From: Chitinophagaceae bacterium
Lineage (GTDB): Bacteria > Bacteroidota > Bacteroidia > Chitinophagales > Chitinophagaceae
Assembly: GCA_947455215.1 (NCBI GenBank)
Contig: CANGNA010000043.1
Coordinates: 1-35,784 of the forward strand
Direction of reading: 5' to 3'
DNA: 35,784 bases
Part shown: one piece after another, positions 10,506 through 19,300 of the stretch
How positions within the stretch are numbered: position 1 is the stretch's first letter
Layout of the letters: each line of letters begins with the position of its first letter
Notes under the pieces: generated by a model
Told to the model about the DNA's origin: nothing
The model's database searches: none
What the model saw: only the letters and a program-made list of their open reading frames with translations
Program-made: the position numbers and the translations under genes

Positions 10506-11734
10506 TCAAAAAGTTTGCGTTCATAACAGTTGTGGCAGCTGTTGCCTCTCTTACTGCACGAGCACAGTATTCTGAGTTTGACGGTAATGCTGCCGCCAGC
10601 CAGTTTACCTTAAGTTCGGATGGTAATACGCTCCAGATCGGGGGACGTATCTCCGGCTACTACGAGACTCGTTTCCTGAAAGACGACACTACCTACCAGA
10701 AAAAAACACACAATGGTTGGGCAGTGAAAGATTTTGACCTGGACATACTAGGTAAGACAGCCAACAAATTTGTATATGAGTTTCACGCCAGTCTTGTTGA
10801 CCTGGCAGCCGCAGCGGCAACAGGTAATACTGCCGGTCCTCAGAATCCGGGAATCAAATCTGCTTACGTTCAGTACAAGGGCTGGCCGGTAAAGATCAAG
10901 TTAGGGTACGACAAACTACCCTACTCGCAGGGCTCAATGAGCGATGTTTGGGGCACTCCATTCTGGAGCCATGCCAACCTTTACGGCGGCGACCTTTTTT
11001 CCCGCAGAGATTTCGGTATAACGTTGAATTATCGTTTTCTCAACGACAAGTTCAATGCTTACGCAGGCGCTTATAGCGGCATGGGAGAAAATTTCTTTGA
11101 ATATGGGAACGATGCAAGCGGCCGTATGGAATACGTAGGCAGGGTGGAATATTCATATCCTTCAAAGGTCAAGTACAATCTGATCGATGAAGAGATGTCA
11201 GCAACACCTGTATTCAGGGTGGCAGCCAACGCGCGATATGCGGATAAGACGCAGCCTAAGGGCAGCTCCATAATTACCGACGAGCCCGATGCTCCAGGCG
11301 TATACGGGGTAAGGGTTTTTGATGGTAAAAAACTTGCTTACGGTGGTGATGCCATAGTAAAATATAAAGGGTTCTCTGCTACTGCCGAGGTGCATTTTAT
11401 GCAATTAAAGCCTACAAACCTTACAGATGGCTTATATAACGGTACAGATCAGTCAAAGAATAAAAGTGTGGTCAATTCCGGCGGCTTTTGCTTAGGCGCT
11501 AACTACAATTGGGAAAAGAAACATTCTGCTTTCTCTTTAATGTATGAAGAATTAAATGCTAACGACCTGTATGTAGGTGTGCAAGACTGGCTATACCTGG
11601 CCTATGCTTATAAGTTCAGTGGTTTCAATTCAGTACTTAAGGTGCAATATTACGTACCTGTTACAGAAGATAAGGCACAGGACCCGCTGCACTATACCGG
11701 ACAGTTGCGTGTTGGCTACCAGATAGTATTCTAA
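10502..11734 (+). CDS. Phosphate-selective porin O/P-like outer-membrane protein
   Basis: This 410-residue protein has a signal peptide (cleavage likely after LTARA, before QYSEF), alternating amphipathic strands, and ends in Phe (GQLRVGYQIVF), as expected for a beta-barrel outer-membrane protein. The early segment LQIGGRISGYYETRF and the later VKIKLGYDKLPYSQG resemble the OprP/OprO porin family. That family forms anion or phosphate channels in Proteobacteria; Bacteroidota homologs are less well defined, so substrate specificity is inference. The start is the ATG overlapping the preceding stop codon. A 26-nt gap separates it from the following lipoprotein gene. Confidence 0.75.
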   Translation: MIKKFAFITVVAAVASLTARAQYSEFDGNAAASQFTLSSDGNTLQIGGRISGYYETRFLKDDTTYQKKTHNGWAVKDFDLDILGKTANKFVYEFHASLVDLAAAAATGNTAGPQNPGIKSAYVQYKGWPVKIKLGYDKLPYSQGSMSDVWGTPFWSHANLYGGDLFSRRDFGITLNYRFLNDKFNAYAGAYSGMGENFFEYGNDASGRMEYVGRVEYSYPSKVKYNLIDEEMSATPVFRVAANARYADKTQPKGSSIITDEPDAPGVYGVRVFDGKKLAYGGDAIVKYKGFSATAEVHFMQLKPTNLTDGLYNGTDQSKNKSVVNSGGFCLGANYNWEKKHSAFSLMYEELNANDLYVGVQDWLYLAYAYKFSGFNSVLKVQYYVPVTEDKAQDPLHYTGQLRVGYQIVF

Positions 11735-11760
11735 TTTTTAAAAAAGCGCATTTACATAAC

Positions 11761-12384
11761 ATGAAACATATTGCATTAGCAGCATTGATCATATCAGTTG
11801 GTTTTTCCGGCTGCATTAAAGACAGAGTAAGCAACGCGACAAGCGGCCCCGTGCCGGTAGGCGATCGTAAACTCATACACTACTGGAGTTTTAATAACGG
11901 TTCAGACTCTTCATCTCTCGCTATTCCCGATACAACTATCGGCGGAGGAACGATCCACTTTTCGTTTGCAGCCGCGGGATATGCAGATGCAGTTTCTCCC
12001 GGCTGCGGCCTGAACCTACGTATGCTACAGGATACCGGGTCGGGGTTGCGTGTGCGCAATCCATTCTACTCCTGGACACTTCGTGTACCCACCACCGGGT
12101 ATAAACAGCCGATCATTCAGTTTGCTACACAAAAGTCCAATAGTGGCCCGGCATCTAACACCATAACATACACCACAGACGGTGTTAATTATACAAGTGC
12201 CGGCCTGAGCGCTACTTCAATTACGATATCTACCAGCTGGACATTATATTCGCTTGATTTTTCTTCGATACCTGCTGTAGATAACAACCCTAATTTTTCA
12301 GTGCGCTTCTCTAACTCTATAGCAGATACATCGGGAGGAAATGACCGGTACGATAATATCTCTGTAGATGCATTTGCGAAATGA
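11761..12384 (+). CDS. Small lipoprotein with LIHYWSFN domain
   Basis: The 207-residue product starts with a lipoprotein signal peptide; the lipobox is FSGC with Cys18 as the predicted lipidated residue. The mature part begins LIHYWSFNNGSD and contains LRVRNPF, PTTGYK and NDRYDNISVDAF. The same landmarks, in the same order, occur in the cargo protein at 15190-16098, so the two share one domain, probably a beta-sandwich. No function was recognised. The stop overlaps the start of the nuclease gene (ATGA at 12381-12384), so translation is probably coupled. The location suggests an accessory or binding partner of the adjacent nucleases; this is inference. Confidence 0.75.
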   Translation: MKHIALAALIISVGFSGCIKDRVSNATSGPVPVGDRKLIHYWSFNNGSDSSSLAIPDTTIGGGTIHFSFAAAGYADAVSPGCGLNLRMLQDTGSGLRVRNPFYSWTLRVPTTGYKQPIIQFATQKSNSGPASNTITYTTDGVNYTSAGLSATSITISTSWTLYSLDFSSIPAVDNNPNFSVRFSNSIADTSGGNDRYDNISVDAFAK

Positions 12385-13736
12385 TAAGACTTACATACAA
12401 CATTAAAATCAAAAGCATAAAGAAAGCAATGCTCATTGCTTTCTTTATGCTTTTTTTCCAGTTTAGTTACAGCCAGGATACTGTACGCATCATGGCCTAT
12501 AATGTGCTTTACTATGGCGACAGGCCTGCATGTCAGGGGCCGCATAGCTCATACCATGATTATCTTAAGACCATAGTATCTTATGGGAATCCGGATATTA
12601 TAGGGCTGGAAAAAGTGGCGGCGTTTCCTATGTATACTGGCGACAATTCCGGCAGTGCACCCTTAGGTTTTGCCGATTCCATCTTGCGATTTGCGCTCAA
12701 CACAGCATTTACTGGCAGATATGCTTATTGCAGTTATACCAACACATCAGGAGCAGACAATTTGTCTCTATTGTACTACGACAAAAGCAAATTCGGCTTT
12801 GCAGGCATTGTATCATCTTACCAAAACGTCACAGATTTCAATACCTACAAGCTGTACTACAAGACCTCACGGCTTGCTTTAGGAGACACCATATTTCTAT
12901 ATGTGATACTCAATCACACACAATCGGGGAATTCGGCAACCACGCGTAACGCGCAGATCGCGGGAACATTGACACAGCTATCCGGTATTTTCAGTACGCT
13001 TCCCAATGTCATCGACATGGGCGATTTTAACTTCCACAACAGCAGTGAAACAGGCTACCAGGCGTTGATAGCGCCCCTCAATGCAGGCTTTGCCTTCAAT
13101 GATCCACCTTTCTCTGTTGATGGCACCTATACCTACCCTGCAGACTGGGACAACCACCCCGATAATTATGCGGCATGCCTCACTACATCTACCAGACTAT
13201 CCTCTTCAGTACCTAACAATTGCGGCACGAGCGGCGGCGGCAAATCATGGTACGACCATATGCTGTTCTCAACCCCGATGATGAACGGTAGCCTGAGAAT
13301 GCAATACATACCTCATTCATATCGTACGATCGGCAATGATGGCAACAGGGTAAGTATGTCGATAAATGATGCTCCCACCAATTCATCCGCACCCGCATCA
13401 GTCATAGAAGCACTCTTCCAGATGTCCAATAAATACCCTGTGATGGCTGATGTCCGCATAGATACGTCTGCCACGGCCTCTGTTCCCTACCGCGTGGCCG
13501 GTCCGTCACTTTCGCTGTCATCTCCGGTAACGGACCAGCTTACAGTAACCTTCAACGACTCTGGTGGAAAACTGTACCTTTTGTGTACAGATATGCTTGG
13601 CCGGATATGCCTTAGATATACAATAGAGCCGGGCCAGCAACAAATAACATTTCCGTTCACAGAAGCACCGGGCACTTACTGCCTCGCCCTGTACGGCGAA
13701 AACTGCACAGCAAATAAAATATTGTTTATAAAGTAA
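12381..13736 (+). CDS. Secreted EEP-superfamily nuclease/phosphatase-like protein 1
   Basis: The 451-residue protein belongs to the endonuclease/exonuclease/phosphatase superfamily. Visible landmarks: Asn41 in MAYNVLYYG, Glu77 in GLEKV, His179 in NHTQSG, Asp215/Asn217 in MGDFNF and Asp292 in WYDHMLFS. The C-terminal motif that is usually Ser-Asp-His reads Ser-Asn-Lys (349-351, in MSNKYPVMAD). A divergent type A sorting domain follows (about 377-451, ending NKILFIK). The start overlaps the lipoprotein stop; an internal ATG at 12429 would remove the basic n-region of the signal peptide (KIKSIKKA), so the first ATG is preferred. A perfect hairpin lies across codons 11-25. The gene is 3 nt from its paralog. 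Activity may be altered by the motif change. Confidence 0.85.
   Translation: MIRLTYNIKIKSIKKAMLIAFFMLFFQFSYSQDTVRIMAYNVLYYGDRPACQGPHSSYHDYLKTIVSYGNPDIIGLEKVAAFPMYTGDNSGSAPLGFADSILRFALNTAFTGRYAYCSYTNTSGADNLSLLYYDKSKFGFAGIVSSYQNVTDFNTYKLYYKTSRLALGDTIFLYVILNHTQSGNSATTRNAQIAGTLTQLSGIFSTLPNVIDMGDFNFHNSSETGYQALIAPLNAGFAFNDPPFSVDGTYTYPADWDNHPDNYAACLTTSTRLSSSVPNNCGTSGGGKSWYDHMLFSTPMMNGSLRMQYIPHSYRTIGNDGNRVSMSINDAPTNSSAPASVIEALFQMSNKYPVMADVRIDTSATASVPYRVAGPSLSLSSPVTDQLTVTFNDSGGKLYLLCTDMLGRICLRYTIEPGQQQITFPFTEAPGTYCLALYGENCTANKILFIK
12411..12457 (+). terminator. Terminator-like hairpin inside nuclease 1 coding region
   Basis: Bases 12411-12430 are perfectly complementary to 12435-12454, leaving a 4-nt loop (GCTC). 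The 3' arm runs into seven T (12451-12457) and the 5' arm begins with four A. The structure covers the signal-peptide codons and the internal ATG at 12429. It could act as an attenuator between the upstream genes and the nucleases, or mask an internal start. The stem is AT-rich (5 GC of 20 pairs), so its strength is uncertain. Confidence 0.6.
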
Positions 13737-13739
13737 GCC

Positions 13740-15113
13740 ATGCCGGAAATAAACACTAACCGTAGAACATTAAGAATACCCGCAGCCTTGGCTGTATTGC
13801 TTTTGTTTACGGCAGTTATAAACGCGAATGCCGCCACAGATACTATCCGGGTAATGGCCTATAATGTGCTGTATTATGGGAATGGCTGCCAGGAACCAAA
13901 TGAACATCACCACAGTTACCTGTCCACTATACTCAAATATGCGAATGCTGATCTTATTTCTCTGGAAAAAGTATCATCTATAAAACTGACGCCAGATGAC
14001 GAGCACGGCGTTGCACCTTATGGCTTTGCCGACTCTATTTTAAAGTACGCTTTCGACAAGGCATATCCCGGCCGCTATGCATATTGTACCATCACCAACG
14101 AGGCTAAAGCGAACAATAGCTCCATTCTGTTCTACGACAAGCGCAAGCTGGGCTTTGCCAATATTGTAGCCACATACGTGAATGGCACCGATTACAATAC
14201 ATACAAGCTGTATAGCAAAAACGATGGTGGTGATACTTCTTTTCTTTATGTTACCTGCAACCATACCAAATCGGGCGATGATTTTGATGATGTAAGAGCG
14301 CTACAGGCTACCGGTGCGTTGAATAGCATCAAACACCACTTTACAGAACTGGGCAATCATTTGTTCCTGGGAGACTTTAATGCAAGGTCTTCGGAAGAAG
14401 ATTTTTACCAGTTGCTGGTTGCCGGCAATGATGCTTCTTTCAGGTTCTGCGACCCACCCTTTTACCCCGACCACAAACTAACTTATCCTTGTAATTGGGA
14501 TCACGACCCGCTTTTCGCAACCTATTTTACAACATCAACCAGAGAGACTGCTGGTGTACCTAATAATTGCGGGTCTGCAGGTGGTGCCAAAAACTGGTAC
14601 GACCATATATTTATGTCAAGACCGCTAACAGAAGAGCAAAATGATATTCGCTACATAGCAGGGTCATACAGAACCCTTGGCAACGACGGACAAAGGTTCA
14701 AAGTATCTATAACAAACGCAAATATGCACAGTAACAACAGCGCGCCGCCTGAAGTTATCAATGCTATATACCGTATGTCTAACAAATATCCGGTAATGGC
14801 CGAGCTTGTTATAGATAAAACCAAGAGAGGAAAAAAAGTTGAGCGGGTATGTGACAAGGTGATAGAAAAGCAGGAAGTGACCATTCTTGAGGTAACGGAT
14901 AAACAGGTGCGTATATTGTTTCCTGCTGAACTGGTAGGACAAGAGCTCTTCATTGAATGTAAAGATGCGGCAGGACAGACCGTGATATCGAAGAAGTTTA
15001 TCCTGGACGATACTTATTTCGGGCTCAGGCACAAACTTGCCGCCGGAAGATACACCATCAATTTCAGGGGGCGCCATAACATGATCACCACTACATCAAT
15101 AAATATTGATTGA
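13740..15113 (+). CDS. Secreted EEP-superfamily nuclease/phosphatase-like protein 2
   Basis: This 457-residue tandem paralog of the preceding nuclease has a signal peptide (cleavage likely near VINANA). Superfamily landmarks: Asn42 (MAYNVLYYG), Glu76 (SLEKV), His175 (NHTKSG), Asp212/Asn214 (GDFNA) and Asp288 (WYDHIFMS). Like its neighbour it reads Ser-Asn-Lys at 347-349 (MSNKYPVMAE), where Ser-Asp-His is usual. The C-terminal 80 residues look like a divergent type A sorting domain (AAGRYTINFRG), but the chain ends in TTTSINID, without the usual terminal basic residues. It lies 3 nt downstream of the paralog, so the pair is almost certainly cotranscribed. Predicted substrates are phosphodiesters such as nucleic acids or phospholipid head groups; which one cannot be told from sequence. 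Confidence 0.85.
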   Translation: MPEINTNRRTLRIPAALAVLLLFTAVINANAATDTIRVMAYNVLYYGNGCQEPNEHHHSYLSTILKYANADLISLEKVSSIKLTPDDEHGVAPYGFADSILKYAFDKAYPGRYAYCTITNEAKANNSSILFYDKRKLGFANIVATYVNGTDYNTYKLYSKNDGGDTSFLYVTCNHTKSGDDFDDVRALQATGALNSIKHHFTELGNHLFLGDFNARSSEEDFYQLLVAGNDASFRFCDPPFYPDHKLTYPCNWDHDPLFATYFTTSTRETAGVPNNCGSAGGAKNWYDHIFMSRPLTEEQNDIRYIAGSYRTLGNDGQRFKVSITNANMHSNNSAPPEVINAIYRMSNKYPVMAELVIDKTKRGKKVERVCDKVIEKQEVTILEVTDKQVRILFPAELVGQELFIECKDAAGQTVISKKFILDDTYFGLRHKLAAGRYTINFRGRHNMITTTSINID

Positions 15114-15189
15114 CCGATCTGTTCCTTAACTTTAACGTGATGATTTAATAATATTGATTAACGTCTTTTACAGTCAAAATAATAAGAAC

Positions 15190-16098
15190 ATGAAGAAATT
15201 GTATTTTTTCCTTGCTGCTGCATGTATCAGTGGCGCAGCATCAGCCCAGTCTCACCTTATTCACTACTGGCATTTTAACAGCTACGCCATGGCGCAGTAT
15301 ACTGATACTATTCACGGCATATCAGCAGATTATTCTACTATCGATGTGAATAAGGCTAAGATCCTGTATGCCAAAGTACCCGGTACATCGGCAGCATATA
15401 GCACCTACATTGACTCTATTTATGCCTTGCCTGCCGACTATGACACCATCAATGCACGTATGGCTCAGCCGGACGGTGTGGCATTGAGGGTGCGCAACCC
15501 CAGCGACAGTATGAAGCTGTTATTTTACATACCAACCACCAACTATAAAAATATTAAGCTCACCTACGCTACACAGTCCTCAAGTGTCACCAAGGGTCAG
15601 CTGCACCAGGTGTTTGACTACAGTGTGGACAGTGGCGCAACATGGCGTACAACAGGATTGTCTGAAGCATCTGATTCCGCATGGCTGGTCTACAAAAGAG
15701 TAACAGTTACGTTCTCTGATGCGCAGGTCGATAATAACCAAAAATTGGTGTTCAGGATAACTTTTAACGGTAATGACACTGGCACAAGGGGTAATAACAG
15801 GTTTGATAATGTAACGGTAGATGGCGATACACTCACCGGCGTAAATGTTAGTAACATAGCAAGCCAGAATAACATCCGTATTTATCCTAATCCGGTTCAC
15901 GACATGCTGAACATCGACCTGGCTGCTAACACTACAGCCAATGTAGCCGTATATAACCTGAACGGTCAGCAACAGTTTGAAGCCATTGTTGATGAAAAGC
16001 ACAAAGCAATAAATGTAAGCCAGCTACCTGCAGGCACCTATTTTATATCAGTCAGGACAACCGCTGGTGAGAAGAAGATCAAATTTATCAAGCAGTAA
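15190..16098 (+). CDS. T9SS type A cargo protein with LIHYWHFN domain
   Basis: The 302-residue protein starts at ATG 15190 with a clear signal peptide (MKKLYFFLAAACISGAASA); the frame stays open to 15154 but that start adds an unlikely N-terminus. The mature part opens with HLIHYWHFNS and shows LRVRNPSD, PTTNYKN, FDYSVDSGATW and NNRFDNVTVDG, matching the lipoprotein at 11761-12384. The last 80 residues are a good type A sorting domain (IRIYPNPVHDMLNIDL to KKIKFIKQ). It should be surface-attached or released. It closes the unit, 76 nt after nuclease 2 and before a terminator. The function is not known; a binding module working with the nucleases is inference. Confidence 0.85.
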   Translation: MKKLYFFLAAACISGAASAQSHLIHYWHFNSYAMAQYTDTIHGISADYSTIDVNKAKILYAKVPGTSAAYSTYIDSIYALPADYDTINARMAQPDGVALRVRNPSDSMKLLFYIPTTNYKNIKLTYATQSSSVTKGQLHQVFDYSVDSGATWRTTGLSEASDSAWLVYKRVTVTFSDAQVDNNQKLVFRITFNGNDTGTRGNNRFDNVTVDGDTLTGVNVSNIASQNNIRIYPNPVHDMLNIDLAANTTANVAVYNLNGQQQFEAIVDEKHKAINVSQLPAGTYFISVRTTAGEKKIKFIKQ

Positions 16099-16117
16099 AT
16101 ACTCATTAACAATTCGC

Positions 16118-16148
16118 AGAGCGCCCCGTTAAAAGGGCGCTCTTTTTT
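16118..16148 (+). terminator. Terminator of the nuclease/porin unit
   Basis: A 9-bp GC-rich perfect stem (16118-16126 with 16135-16143) has an 8-nt loop and is followed by a run of six T. It lies 20 nt after the stop of the type A cargo gene. Confidence 0.85.
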
Positions 16149-16273
16149 ATGCCTTCCGAGAACACTTCCCAATCAGCCTGACACATCAGGAAACAGTACT
16201 GCTGTTTTAAGTTGCAGCCACTTGACGAGTATCCCTACCGTGCGCACTTAACACAACTTGTTTTGACCAAATA

Positions 16274-16305
16274 AAAATAGGCTGCCTGTTGGGGCAGCCT
16301 ATTTT
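16274..16305 (-). terminator. Terminator of the 12-module surface protein gene
   Basis: A 13-bp perfect stem (16274-16286 with 16293-16305) has a 6-nt loop. On the minus strand the T-rich arm is followed by TTTTTAT. It lies 20 nt past the stop codon of the minus-strand gene. The 125 nt between this and the preceding plus-strand terminator hold nothing I can identify. Confidence 0.8.
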
Positions 16306-16325
16306 AAATATGTACAGTTTAATTG

Positions 16326-19300
16326 CTATTGAGCAATAACCCTTGTTGTATACAGTATATGCTGGCTTCTTACAGTTACTATATATACTCCTGAAGCATT
16401 GTTCAACGTCAGTTGCATAGTGCTGTTTGTCTCAAAAGAGGTAACGGACACTACCCTGCCGGCCAGGTCTGTTATAGTAATAGTACCCGGTTCAGCAACA
16501 GGTGCTGTGGTCTTTACAAACACATTACCAGATGTAGGATTAGGATATACCTGCGTCATGTAATTATCGTGATTGCTAATATTAACAACACCTGCCGGTA
16601 TGCGGTAATAGGTCTTTTGCTGACACAGCATATGCTCGGTGATTACCCAATAGTACTTATTGGCAAAATCGGGTGTTCCATTAATGTATTGCCTGGCGGT
16701 TTCCCCTGTAAGCACTGTAGGTGCGAGAGTCAATGCATCATCATAACCCCATTGATAGGTAGACTGTTCCTGATCACAATTGAACATACCTGCCGAGTAA
16801 GAAACCGTAGGATGATCTATAGTTGAGTTGCCAACTACCACAATGAAAGTATCCCTTAAAGGACAAATATTACCCACAGCAAAGGTTGACAGGTAGATGG
16901 TTGCCTCCCCAGCAAACGGGAAATTCACAAGGCAATACTGAGCGCCCGCCCCCGTGGCATATACCTGTGCGTTATTCGCCGACCATTGATAATATTCACC
17001 CGTTGGCGCTGCAGACGAGGTACCGAAATTCTGGTACATAGCACCGTCGCACAACCATGCCGGCGATGTGGTAGTGATCTGCGGCGCACCACCCAACACC
17101 GGGGCAGTATTAACAGCGATCATTGCTGTGTCTGTAGCAGTACCGCAGCTGTTGGTAACGGAATAATAGATGATCGTGGTTCCTGTGGCGATGCCGGATA
17201 CAATACCTGAAGGAGATACAACGGCAACCGCAGTATTACTGCTCGACCATACGCCCCCGGTTGTTGCATTACTCAGTGCCAGGTAAGCACCACTGCATAC
17301 TACAGTGCCGGAAGATGTAACAATAGTGCCTGCCACAGGCAGCGGATTTACCTGCACAGATTGCGTATCTGTGATCAGCCCGCAACTGTTCAGTACAGTG
17401 TAGGAAATAACAGTTACACCCTGGCTTATACCAGTTACAATACCCGACGCCGAAACGTTAGCCACGGCAGTATTAGTGCTTAGCCAGGTGCCGCCGGCGG
17501 CAGGGTTGGATAAAGAAAGGTTAGACCCTGCACACACTACCGAACCGCCGGATATAGGTGGAATGATCGCCGGAACAACGTTGACCGTTGCCGTAGCAAT
17601 AGCCGTAGTACAGATGTTAGTGACAGCATAAGTAATAGTAGCTGTACCAGTGGCATGTCCTGTAACTATACCTCCGGATACCGATGCGACCGCGGAGTTA
17701 CTACTGCTCCAGATACCACCAACGGCAGCATCGGTGAGGGTAAGAACAAACCCGACACACACTGTATTGCCGCCCGTTATAGTGCCGGCATTTGGCAAAG
17801 CTCTTACGAAAACAGGTAATGTGGCAGTATCGGAACCGCAGGTTGGGGTACTTACCCGGTAGCTGATCACATCATTACCGGTTGCAACGGCTGTGACCAC
17901 ACCCACTGTATTGACTGTTGCCACGGCTGTATTTGCAGAGGTCCAGACACCACCACTCATACCCGATGATGCCAATGTAGCAGCAGTACCGGGGCAAAGT
18001 GTATCGCTACCTGTAATAGTGCCGGCATCGGGCAGCGGGTTAATCGTAACGGAATATGTAGCAATACTATTACCACAAGAGTAAGTATGCGCTGTGTAGC
18101 TGATGGTGGCCACACCGGCGGCAAGCCCCGCAGTAACAGCACCACTAACAGGGCTAACCGTCACCAGCGACGAAGATGTACTCCATGAGCCTACTCCTGT
18201 TGTTCCTGTTGCACTTAAAGTGATCACGGCAGCAGCACAAGCATTGCTGGCGCCCGAAATGGTTCCGGCAGCCGGCAACGGATTGACAACGATCACCTTC
18301 GTGGTGCTGTCTGACCCGCAACTTGGCGTAACTACCTTATATTTAATGATGGCACTGCCCATTGCTGCGCCACCCGCTACCCCTGCGGCATTGATGGTAG
18401 CAATACTTGAATTGGAAGTTGACCACTGGCCAAACGCATCGCCGGAGCTTGTGAGCGAGACAACACTACCCGCACAAACACTGTCGCTGCCGCTGATGCT
18501 GCCCGCATGGGGTAACGCATTTATAGTTATGTTAGCTGTTGTTGTGGCATTGCCACAGGCTGGCGTAGTAGCAGTATAAGTAACCACAGCCGTACCTGTT
18601 GTGCTACCGGCCGTCAGTACGCCTGTTGTACCATTAATAGTGGCTAAAGAAGAACCTCCGCTCCACGTACACAAACCTACAGATCCGGTATTGGAAAGCG
18701 TAATGGACCCACCGGCACATACTGAAGCCGGACCACCTATTGTGCCTGCATTAGGCAGCGGACGCACCAGTATTGTTTTCTGCACGCTGTCTGATCCGCA
18801 GGTAGGAGTTGTTACCTTGTAGCGGATAACAGCACTACCTGAAGCAACACCACCTACTACACCCGCGGCAGATACCGTAGCTATTGCAGAGTTGACAGAC
18901 ACCCAGGTGCCGCCGCCAGTGCCGGAACTGGTGAGCGAAATGACACTACCCACACATACACTATCAGTGCCGGTAAGGGCGCCTGAATTGGGCAGTGCAT
19001 TAATGGTTATGTTAGCAGTTGTTATTGCGCTACCGCAGGCTGGCGTAGTAGCGGTGTAAGTTACAACAGCGGTGCCCGTAGCGCTGCCGGCAGTAAGCAC
19101 GCCTGTGGCACTGTTGATAGTGGCCAGAGCAGATCCGCCGCTCCACGTACCAACACCCACAGAACCGGTATTGGTGATCGTGATAGACCCACCGGCACAG
19201 ACCGAAGTTGGGCCGCCAATAGTGCCGGCATTAGGCAGCGGGCGCACCAGTATGGTCTTTTGTGCAGTATCCGATCCGCAGGCAGGAGTAGTAACCCTAT

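Noticed and set aside
15132-15164. Direct repeat TTAACGT (15132-15138 and 15158-15164) before the last gene of the nuclease unit
   Set aside because: Seven bases in AT-rich DNA are easily found by chance, and no convincing -33/-7 pair accompanies them.
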